This document shows positions 1 through 5,307 of a DNA stretch of 5,307 nt, one piece after another. The first letter of the stretch is position 1. Each line of letters opens with the position of its first letter. The stretch spans positions 1 to 5,307 of the forward strand of contig CAZJDM010000233.1 in NCBI GenBank assembly GCA_964544765.1. Reading direction: 5' to 3'. The position numbers were made by a program, and so were the translations under genes. Origin of the DNA: CAZJDM01 sp964544765 (GTDB lineage Bacteria > Bdellovibrionota_B > Oligoflexia > CAYFLR01). The notes beneath the pieces were generated by a model. The model saw nothing but the letters and a program-made list of their open reading frames with translations, searched no databases and was not told the DNA's origin.

Positions 1-1061
1 ATTTAAAACTAAGAGACAAATCTCTTTTTACTAACATTCCATTCAATTTATCATACTCTTTTAATAACTTCGTAGAAGGTCCCAGCAATAATTTTGCTAC
101 AATGGCAGCCAAAGCAACGGTAGAACACCCCGCCAAAACATATAACCCTCTTTTTATATATGGGATATCTGGCTTAGGAAAAACTCACCTTCTACATGCT
201 ATTGGAATTATGCTTTATGAAAAATTTAATTTCAAAAATATTATTTTTAAGTCCGCTGAACGTTTTGTAAATGAACTTATTAGTTGTTTACGTCATAAAA
301 AAATGGACGATTTTCACAATGTATACCGAAATTGTGATGCCTTATTAATTGACGATATTCAAGGCATTAAAGGAAAGGAAGCTACTCAAGAAGAATTTTT
401 TCACACCTTTAATGCATTACAACAAGACAGTAAACAAATCGTTATAACCTCCGACCAATTACCTGAAACCATCTCCAATATTGACGAACGACTTAGAAGT
501 AGATTTAAAGGTGGACTAATTGCTGATGTTCAACCCCCTGGTTTTGAACATCGTATGGCTATTTTATTAAAGAAATCAGAAAAATGTTTGGTACCTGTTC
601 CCCATGACGTTATTGAGTATATTGCTACAAACATAAAAGCTAATGTAAGAGAACTTGAGGGTGCTTTAAATCAACTAACTGCTTTTGCCAGTCTTACAGG
701 AAACCCCATTACCTTAGAGACATCTATTGATGGTTTAAAAAACCTAATTGACAAATGTCCTAAACCTCGAGTAACGATCGAAATTATACAAAAAACTGTA
801 GCAAATTATTTTTCCATTAAGATCTCTGATTTGAAATCAGACTCAAAATCAAAGAATATTGCACAACCTAGACAAATAGCCATGTACTTGTGCAAGGAAT
901 TATTATCTGTATCTTTTAGTGAAGTTGGAGAGAAATTTGGCGGAAAAGATCATTCTACTGTTCTGTATTCTGTCAATAAAAAGGTAAAAAATCGTTTAAA
1001 AAAGGATCATGATCTTCTTCACACAATAAATGTGTTAAAAAGACAATTATCTGAGAGTTAA
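1..1061 (+). CDS. dnaA: Chromosomal replication initiator DnaA, 5'-truncated by the window edge
   Basis: DnaA is the AAA+ initiator that binds DnaA boxes at oriC, oligomerises with ATP, melts the origin and recruits the helicase; it also acts as a transcription factor. The reading frame is open from base 3 to the stop at 1059-1061 (352 codons). The ATG at 102 is an internal methionine: the codons before it already read as the conserved start of domain III (YSFNNFVEGPSNNFA). The true start, domain I and the linker (about 100 residues) lie upstream. Visible motifs are Walker A GISGLGKT (162-185), Walker B LLIDDIQ with the following EEFFHTFNAL, sensor 1 around IVITSDQ, the arginine-finger motif NIDERLRSRF, sensor 2 NVRELEGALNQL, and the domain IV DNA-binding signature ending GGKDHSTV (939-962). 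Walker A has Ile-Ser where Gly-Val is usual, but still fits GxxGxGKT. All catalytic motifs are intact. The box-rich intergenic region directly downstream fits the role. Confidence 0.97.
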   Translation, partial: LKLRDKSLFTNIPFNLSYSFNNFVEGPSNNFATMAAKATVEHPAKTYNPLFIYGISGLGKTHLLHAIGIMLYEKFNFKNIIFKSAERFVNELISCLRHKKMDDFHNVYRNCDALLIDDIQGIKGKEATQEEFFHTFNALQQDSKQIVITSDQLPETISNIDERLRSRFKGGLIADVQPPGFEHRMAILLKKSEKCLVPVPHDVIEYIATNIKANVRELEGALNQLTAFASLTGNPITLETSIDGLKNLIDKCPKPRVTIEIIQKTVANYFSIKISDLKSDSKSKNIAQPRQIAMYLCKELLSVSFSEVGEKFGGKDHSTVLYSVNKKVKNRLKKDHDLLHTINVLKRQLSES

Positions 1062-1099
1062 CTTGTAATTTCAATATATTAAACAAAGAGTTGATAAAC

Positions 1100-1152
1100 T
1101 GTGGAAAACCTGTGGAAAACCTGTGGAAAACCTGTGGAAAACCTGTGGAATT
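1100..1152 (-). repeat. Tandem DnaA-box array, 11-bp period
   Basis: The 11-bp unit TGTGGAAAACC is repeated without error four times, starting at 1100, 1111, 1122 and 1133. A fifth, diverged copy begins TGTGGAATT at 1144. Read on the minus strand, the first four are TTTTCCACA, which fits the relaxed DnaA-box consensus TTWTNCACA; the fifth is AATTCCACA. All five have the same orientation. An 11-bp period puts every box on nearly the same face of the helix, which suits side-by-side DnaA binding and polymer growth. A sixth copy, TGTGGAAA, starts at 1164, outside the strict phase, and runs into the N gap, so the true copy number is unknown. Confidence 0.85.
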
Positions 1153-1163
1153 CTCGCAAAAAT

Positions 1164-1172
1164 TGTGGAAAN
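1164..1172 (-). promoter_or_regulatory. Sixth DnaA box, cut by the assembly gap
   Basis: TGTGGAAA is readable at 1164-1171, and the ninth base is the first N of the gap. It has the same orientation as the array at 1100-1152 but starts 20 bp after the fifth box, so it is two bases short of the 11-bp phase. The preceding bases give ATTGTGGAA, which resembles the flank of the box at 1331. Confidence 0.6.
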
Positions 1173-1181
1173 NNNNNNNNN
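1172..1181. other. Assembly gap (10 N)
   Basis: Ten consecutive N interrupt the origin directly after a DnaA box. A run of exactly ten is probably a placeholder, so the real length may differ. Repeated short boxes on the left and inverted box-like sequences on the right make a collapsed or unresolved repeat a plausible cause. The continuity of the two sides is not shown by the sequence itself, although dnaA on one side and dnaN on the other fit well. Confidence 0.9.
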
Positions 1182-1251
1182 CAGATCTTTCAACCGGTTT
1201 TCAACATAAAATTTTAGCAATATACGGAGGCATATCATGAAGTTATCAAAA

Positions 1252-1284
1252 AATTCCACAATTCAACACCCCCTACTACTACTA
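1252..1284 (+). promoter_or_regulatory. DnaA box, C-run and DnaA-trio-like unwinding element
   Basis: The box AATTCCACA (1252-1260) is followed by a weaker overlapping box-like sequence AATTCAACA (1260-1268), a run of five C (1269-1273), and four exact CTA triplets (1273-1284). The complementary strand therefore reads 3'-GAT four times, which fits the described DnaA-trio consensus 3'-[G/A]A[T/A]. The order of box, GC-rich spacer, trios and A/T-rich DNA is that of the basal origin unwinding system described in Bacillus subtilis. In that model DnaA on the box extends along one strand through the trios. The box differs from TTATCCACA at three positions, so its affinity is uncertain. Confidence 0.7.
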
Positions 1285-1315
1285 ATATATATAAATATAT
1301 AATATATTAAATAAA
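1283..1315. other. AT-only stretch, candidate DNA-unwinding element
   Basis: Thirty-three consecutive bases are A or T, directly after the CTA triplets and before a G at 1316. This is the longest pure A/T run in the intergenic region and sits where the first strand separation would be expected. It contains TATAAT at 1298-1303, which could also serve as a -10 element for dnaN, but no good -35 lies 17 bp upstream and such matches are expected by chance in this composition. Confidence 0.7.
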
Positions 1316-1330
1316 GAAAATGTTAGGGAT

Positions 1331-1339
1331 TGTGGAATT
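1331..1339 (-). promoter_or_regulatory. DnaA box downstream of the A/T stretch, facing it
   Basis: TGTGGAATT at 1331-1339 is AATTCCACA on the minus strand, identical to the box at 1252-1260 and to the fifth array copy at 1144-1152. It lies 25 bp upstream of the dnaN start codon, just before a run of nine T, so bound DnaA could also influence expression of dnaN. Confidence 0.6.
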
Positions 1340-1363
1340 TTTTTTTATAGGGAGAATTTATCG

Positions 1364-2479
1364 ATGAAATTTGCAATAGAAAGACAGACATTATATGAAG
1401 CCTTAAATAGTACTCAAAGTATTTTATCAAGCAGTGGGATGCCTATTGTCTATTTAAAGGTAAAAGAAAGTAATACTCTTCTAGTAACCGCCTTTGATCA
1501 CGAATTAACATATAATGGAGAATATGATTGTATAACCTACGAAACGGGCGAAATAGCTGTATCTGGAAAAAACTTTTTTGATTATGTTAGAGAGCTTCCT
1601 GATGGAAAAATAAGCTTGGAAACCACAGAAAATCAACGTTTGCATTTAAACGTTGGTCAAAATATATCATGTAAATTTGCAGGACTGGATACTCTTTCAT
1701 GTCCAGAAACACCTAGTATGGAAGATAAAACTTTTATACCATTAGAAAGGAAAATGCTTTTAAGTATGATTCAAAAGACCCTGATTTCTGTTTCCACTGA
1801 TGAATCTAGGCCGTATTGTATGGGATGTTTTTTTGAAGTACCGGATGATTATGAAAGTGTTCGAATGGTTTCAACTGATGGTCATCGTATGACTATAGTA
1901 GACTCTCCTTTACCCAGAGGACTGAAAGAAGTATTACCTAAGGGAGTAATAATTTCTCGAAAAACTATAATGGAACTAAAAAAGCTGATCACAGCAAGTG
2001 GTGAGGATCATGTTCTATTCTCGTTATCAGGGTCTAGTTTATTTTTCAAAGTCAATAGATCAACTCTTATCGCTAAACTAATCAATGGCAAGTTTCCCAA
2101 CTATAGCGTTATTCTATCCAGAAAGCCTCAATACCATTTACATATATCCAAGAAAGAATTTCAAAGCTCTATCAAAAGGATTTCTGCTACAGCTGATCAA
2201 AATAAAAATATTCGTTTTTATTTTAATGAAAATACTTTAACCTTAAAATCTTCAAATCCCGATTTAGGAGAAGCTCACGAAATAATAAATATTGAAAAGG
2301 ATATACCTGAAATGGTTTTAGGATATAATGCACAATATTTCTTGGATATGTTGTATGTTTTATCTTCTGATGGTATGATAATTAAATTTACTGACGACAA
2401 ATGTCCAGTTCTTATAGAACCCCAGGATGAAGAACAGAAATGTAGGTTTGTAATTATGCCGGTACGGGTAGTTGCATAA
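1364..2479 (+). CDS. dnaN: DNA polymerase III beta subunit (sliding clamp)
   Basis: The product is the ring-shaped clamp that encircles DNA, holds polymerase III on the template and is a docking point for other replication and repair proteins. It has 371 residues, close to the 366 of E. coli. The start MKFAIERQ matches the usual clamp start, and AGGGAG at 1349-1354 is a ribosome binding site 9 bases upstream. Three clamp domains are expected at about 1-120, 121-245 and 246-371. Landmarks are the domain II segment SVSTDESRP, the conserved STDGHR at 170-175, KLINGKFPNY, the domain III segment SSNPDLGEAHE, GYNAQYFLD, and the C-terminal MPVR (365-368) that lines the clamp-binding pocket, followed by three extra residues. 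An oddity is the N-terminal segment after residue 23, where the usual RxTLPILxN pattern is reduced to SGMPIVY. gyrB starts 21 bases after the stop. Confidence 0.97.
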   Translation: MKFAIERQTLYEALNSTQSILSSSGMPIVYLKVKESNTLLVTAFDHELTYNGEYDCITYETGEIAVSGKNFFDYVRELPDGKISLETTENQRLHLNVGQNISCKFAGLDTLSCPETPSMEDKTFIPLERKMLLSMIQKTLISVSTDESRPYCMGCFFEVPDDYESVRMVSTDGHRMTIVDSPLPRGLKEVLPKGVIISRKTIMELKKLITASGEDHVLFSLSGSSLFFKVNRSTLIAKLINGKFPNYSVILSRKPQYHLHISKKEFQSSIKRISATADQNKNIRFYFNENTLTLKSSNPDLGEAHEIINIEKDIPEMVLGYNAQYFLDMLYVLSSDGMIIKFTDDKCPVLIEPQDEEQKCRFVIMPVRVVA

Positions 2480-2500
2480 CCAAATTCGATTAGAGGTGTT

Positions 2501-4951
2501 ATGACTAAGGAAACCAATATAGAAGAAAATAATGATAAAGAAAAATTGAATGTTGAAGAATACTCAGCTGATGACATTAGAGTTCTAGAGGGACTTGAAG
2601 CCGTTCGTCTTCGGCCTGGTATGTACATAGGAGATACTTCTTCTTACGGACTTCATCACCTGGTTTATGAAATTGTTGATAACAGTATTGATGAAGCTTT
2701 AGCGGGATATTGTAATAATATCAAAGTTACTATTCATATTGACAATAGTATTACCATTACTGACGATGGCCGTGGAATTCCTGTTGATATCCATCCTGAA
2801 GAAGGGATACCTGCTGTGGAAGTTATCATGACCAAACTTCATGCGGGTGGAAAATTTGATAGTTCAACATACAAGGTTTCTGGTGGTTTACATGGGGTCG
2901 GAGCTTCAGTAGTTAACGCCTTATCTGAGTATTGTAGGGTAGAAGTTAAGCGAGATGGAAATGTTTACTTGATTGAATTTCAAAAAGGAGAAAACCTAAC
3001 TTCTTTAAAAAAGATAGGAGTTAGTGAAAATAGTGGGTCTAAAACAACCTTTAAACCTGATTCATTAATCTTTGAGGAAACAGTGTTTAATTATGAAACT
3101 TTATGTTCCAGATTTAGAGAACTAGCTTTTCTTAATAAAGGTATAACAATCAAAGTTGAAGATGATCGTTATAATAAACAGGCAGAATTTTATTATGAAG
3201 GTGGAATAAATTCTTTTATAATGCATTTAAATCAAAATAAAAATGTATTACTGACTAATCCCATCTATATATGCACAGAAAAGTCAGATGTATCAGTAGA
3301 AATAGCTCTTCAATGGAACGATTCATATAGTGACATTGTTTTTTCTTTTGTTAATTGTATAAACACAATAGAAGGAGGAACTCATTTAACAGGACTTAAG
3401 AGTGCTTTAACCAGATCGTTTAATGGGTATGCCAATAAATATATGAAAAGGAATTTAAAAGAGAGCTTGTCTGGTGATGATATTAAAGAAGGTCTCACTT
3501 CAGTAATTCATGTAAAAATTGGTGATCCTCAATTTGAAGGTCAAACCAAAACAAAGTTAGGTAATTCTTTTGTAAAAGGCGTTGTTGAAAATCTGTTGAA
3601 TGAATCCCTAAGTAGCTTTTTAGAAGAGAACCCCGCTATAGCCAAAAAGCTTTTAAGTAAAATGATTGATGCCTCAGCTGCTAGAATAGCTGCTAGAAAA
3701 GCCAGGGAAATTACCAGAAGAAAGGGAGCCCTAGATTTGGCAGGATTGCCGGGGAAGATGGCTGATTGCCAAGAAAAAGACCCTTCTTTATGTGAACTGT
3801 ACTTAGTTGAAGGAGATTCCGCAGGAGGCTCAGCTAAACAAGGTAGAAACCGGAAATATCAGGCAATTTTACCCTTAAGAGGTAAGATTTTAAATGTGGA
3901 AAAGGCCAGATATGATCGAATGCTAAGCTCTCAAGAAATAAAATTATTGATTAAAGCCCTAGGTACAGGTATTGGCAGTGAGGATTTTAACGTATCTAAG
4001 CTTCGTTATCATAAAATAATTATTATGACCGATGCCGATGTTGATGGGGCTCATATAAGAACACTGTTATTAACCTTTTTTTATAGGCAAATGACGGAAA
4101 TTGTTGAAAGAGGTTATTTATATATTGCTCAACCTCCTCTCTATAAGTACAAAAAGGGCAAATTTGAAAAGTATATAAAAAACGATCAATCATTAACCAA
4201 ATTTTTAATTGAAACAGGATGTCAAAATATACAGGTTCGTAATGATAAGGGAACTATAGATGTAGAATCGATTATACCTCTTATTTATAAGATAATTGAT
4301 TATAAGGAATCATTAGATAAGATTGCTATTAAGAAAAATAAAGATCTGCTTCACTATTTTATTAGAACCATTAAAATTCAACCAGATAATTTTACTGATA
4401 AAGTCCTGATAGAACAAGCTTGTGAAGGTGCTAAGAGTTATATGGAGCCAATTTTAAAAGAGAATGATTCAGTATCTTATGAAGTAAATTTTGACGAAGA
4501 ACACAATAATTATTTTTGCCGCTTTAATATTTCTATTAGTAATAGCAGAGGGGAAACCGTTTTGGATGATCAATTTGTTTCCTCACCTGAATTTGAACAC
4601 TTAAGTAAAATAAGTGACCAGCTGGATAAACTTGGAGAAGGTGAATTTTATTACAGGTTTAAAGATACCCCTGAGAAAAAAGTTTATGACATTATTGAGC
4701 TGCAAGACATTGTAATTCAATATGCTAAAAAAGGGGTGTATATTCAACGATATAAAGGGTTAGGAGAAATGAATCCGGATCAATTATGGAACACGACTAT
4801 GGATCCAGAGGTAAGATCTCTTTTAAAAGTCAGTGTTGATGATATGGTTGAGACAGATAGAGTTTTTACCATGTTAATGGGGGATCAGGTTGAACCTAGG
4901 CGGGATTTTATTCAAAATAACGCGTTATCAGTGAAAAATTTAGATATTTAA
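2501..4951 (+). CDS. gyrB: DNA gyrase subunit B
   Basis: GyrB is the ATPase and TOPRIM subunit of the GyrA2GyrB2 enzyme that introduces negative supercoils. It has 816 residues against 804 in E. coli. The ATG at 2501 follows AGAGGTG (2492-2498) and leaves an acidic N-terminal extension of about 15 residues. GHKL ATPase motifs are E57 (catalytic base) and N61 in YEIVDNSIDEA, D88 in DDGRGIP, K118 in HAGGKFD, and the glycine loop GGLHGVG at 128-134. The transducer lysine is in QTKTKL (K350). The TOPRIM acidic residues are E437 in EGDSAGGSA and D511, D513, D515 in DADVDGAH. PPLYKYKKG (545-553) and YIQRYKGLGEMNPDQLW (747-763) flank an insert near 565-735 typical of Gram-negative GyrB. ParE is the main alternative, but the insert, the length and the adjacent gyrA favour GyrB. 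There is no recF between dnaN and gyrB. Confidence 0.97.
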   Translation: MTKETNIEENNDKEKLNVEEYSADDIRVLEGLEAVRLRPGMYIGDTSSYGLHHLVYEIVDNSIDEALAGYCNNIKVTIHIDNSITITDDGRGIPVDIHPEEGIPAVEVIMTKLHAGGKFDSSTYKVSGGLHGVGASVVNALSEYCRVEVKRDGNVYLIEFQKGENLTSLKKIGVSENSGSKTTFKPDSLIFEETVFNYETLCSRFRELAFLNKGITIKVEDDRYNKQAEFYYEGGINSFIMHLNQNKNVLLTNPIYICTEKSDVSVEIALQWNDSYSDIVFSFVNCINTIEGGTHLTGLKSALTRSFNGYANKYMKRNLKESLSGDDIKEGLTSVIHVKIGDPQFEGQTKTKLGNSFVKGVVENLLNESLSSFLEENPAIAKKLLSKMIDASAARIAARKAREITRRKGALDLAGLPGKMADCQEKDPSLCELYLVEGDSAGGSAKQGRNRKYQAILPLRGKILNVEKARYDRMLSSQEIKLLIKALGTGIGSEDFNVSKLRYHKIIIMTDADVDGAHIRTLLLTFFYRQMTEIVERGYLYIAQPPLYKYKKGKFEKYIKNDQSLTKFLIETGCQNIQVRNDKGTIDVESIIPLIYKIIDYKESLDKIAIKKNKDLLHYFIRTIKIQPDNFTDKVLIEQACEGAKSYMEPILKENDSVSYEVNFDEEHNNYFCRFNISISNSRGETVLDDQFVSSPEFEHLSKISDQLDKLGEGEFYYRFKDTPEKKVYDIIELQDIVIQYAKKGVYIQRYKGLGEMNPDQLWNTTMDPEVRSLLKVSVDDMVETDRVFTMLMGDQVEPRRDFIQNNALSVKNLDI

Positions 4952-4981
4952 AATTTACTTCTGTAAGTAGAGGATACATAA

Positions 4982-5307
4982 ATGGATACTGTTACTGACA
5001 ATAAAGATGTTCAAGGAATAGACATTATTGATGAGATGAAATCATCGTTCCTTGACTATTCTATGAGTGTTATTGTTCAGAGAGCCTTGCCAGATGTTAG
5101 AGATGGATTAAAACCTGTTCATCGACGTATTTTGTATGCCATGCACGGAATGGGTAATACATATAATAAGGCTTATAAGAAATCTGCTAGGGTTATTGGA
5201 GAAGTTTTAGGTAAATATCATCCCCATGGAGATACAGCTGTATATGAGGCTTTAGTACGAATGGCTCAGGATTTCTCCTTAAGGTATACCCTTGTAGATG
5301 GACAGGG
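4982..5307 (+). CDS. gyrA: DNA gyrase subunit A, 3'-truncated by the window edge
   Basis: GyrA carries the DNA breakage-reunion activity and the DNA-wrapping C-terminal domain of gyrase. Only the first 108 codons plus two bases are present. The ATG at 4982 follows AGAGGA (4969-4974) with a 7-base spacer, 30 bases after the gyrB stop, so the two subunits are probably co-expressed. The translated start includes SMSVIVQRALPDVRDGLKP, then HRRILYAM, the segment KAYKKSARVIGEVLGKYHPH, and GDTAVYEALVRMAQDFSLRY. These match the winged-helix region of GyrA. The catalytic arginine and tyrosine (R121, Y122 in E. coli) lie just beyond the window. In the quinolone-resistance-determining region, T85 stands where E. 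coli has S83 and E89 where it has D87. ParC shares these motifs, but position directly after gyrB makes GyrA by far the more likely. Confidence 0.95.
   Translation, partial: MDTVTDNKDVQGIDIIDEMKSSFLDYSMSVIVQRALPDVRDGLKPVHRRILYAMHGMGNTYNKAYKKSARVIGEVLGKYHPHGDTAVYEALVRMAQDFSLRYTLVDGQ

Larger units (their letters stand above)
1248..1343. repeat. Perfect 15-bp inverted repeat bracketing the unwinding region
   Basis: AAAAAATTCCACAAT at 1248-1262 is the exact reverse complement of ATTGTGGAATTTTTT at 1329-1343. The 66 bp between the arms contain the C-run, the CTA triplets and the pure A/T stretch. Each arm carries one AATTCCACA box, and the two boxes point inward towards the A/T DNA. The spacing is too wide for a typical terminator hairpin. 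A pair of convergent initiator sites is the simpler reading. Confidence 0.75.
1062..1363. other. oriC: Putative replication origin (oriC) between dnaA and dnaN
   Basis: This 302-bp gap between dnaA and dnaN contains no convincing gene. It holds at least seven sequences related to the DnaA-box consensus TTWTNCACA, on both strands, together with a C-run, CTA triplets and a 33-bp run of pure A/T. This combination matches the expected parts of a bacterial origin: an initiator assembly array, an unwinding element and a DNA-unwinding element. Position next to dnaA is a known location for oriC in many bacteria. The sequence is incomplete because ten N interrupt it at 1172-1181. A second box cluster upstream of dnaA, as in bipartite origins, cannot be excluded because that DNA is outside the window. 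The origin function is inferred from sequence only. Confidence 0.85.

Noticed and set aside
102..104. ATG at 102 as the dnaA start codon
   Set aside because: The same frame is open to the left edge and encodes conserved DnaA domain III residues before this codon, so it is an internal methionine of a gene cut by the window.
1062..1099. Rho-independent terminator after dnaA
   Set aside because: No GC-rich stem followed by a T-run is present; transcription may continue into the origin and dnaN.
1100..1180. CRISPR array suggested by regular short repeats
   Set aside because: Units are 11 bp with no unique spacers, match the DnaA-box consensus, and lie between dnaA and dnaN with no cas genes.
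1071..1259. Minus-strand 62-codon open frame
   Set aside because: It crosses the N gap and its repeated Phe-His/Phe-Ser-Thr pattern is only the translation of the DnaA-box array; no ribosome site or family resemblance was seen.
1298..1303. TATAAT as the dnaN promoter -10 element
   Set aside because: It sits within a 33-bp pure A/T run where such a match is expected by chance, and the sequence 17 bp upstream (ACTACT) is a poor -35.
2275..2628. Minus-strand 117-codon open frame
   Set aside because: It lies entirely over the end of dnaN and the start of gyrB, both well-supported genes, and has a serine-rich, low-information translation typical of an antisense shadow.
3895..3903. TGTGGAAAA inside gyrB as a DnaA box
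   Set aside because: The bases encode the highly conserved GyrB peptide NVEKA, so protein constraint explains the match; it is single and has no neighbouring boxes.

Overview
This window is the chromosomal replication-origin neighbourhood of an AT-rich bacterium. From left to right it holds the 3' part of dnaA (initiator), a roughly 300-bp dnaA-dnaN intergenic region with the hallmarks of oriC, a complete dnaN (sliding clamp), a complete gyrB, and the first 108 codons of gyrA. Every gene lies on the + strand, and dnaN, gyrB and gyrA are closely spaced (21 and 30 bp), so they probably form one transcription unit.

The organism looks Gram-negative in type. GyrB is 816 residues and carries the long insert in its C-terminal half (roughly residues 565-735) that is known from proteobacterial GyrB and absent from the short (about 640-residue) Gram-positive form. 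The order dnaA-dnaN-gyrB-gyrA without recF is, from memory, that of Desulfovibrio-type deltaproteobacteria (Desulfobacterota). An AT-rich Desulfobacterota relative is therefore my best guess; it is an inference and not proven by this window. A run of 10 N inside the origin shows that this is a draft or scaffolded assembly.

The intergenic region (1062-1363) is the most informative non-coding stretch. It has five DnaA-box-like sequences at an exact 11-bp period (1100-1152), a sixth at 1164 that runs into the gap, and weaker boxes in the opposite orientation after the gap. Next comes a module of a DnaA box, a C-run and four CTA triplets (1252-1284) that resembles the DnaA-trio unwinding element. 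An uninterrupted 33-bp A/T stretch follows (1283-1315). A perfect 15-bp inverted repeat (1248-1262 and 1329-1343), each arm holding the box AATTCCACA, brackets the triplets and the A/T stretch.

Together, DnaA would assemble on the boxes and melt the A/T stretch, the clamp would tether the new polymerase, and gyrase would remove the positive supercoils ahead of the forks. I see no mobile element, CRISPR array, tRNA or rRNA, and no sign of a new gene system. The unusual content is the architecture of the origin.
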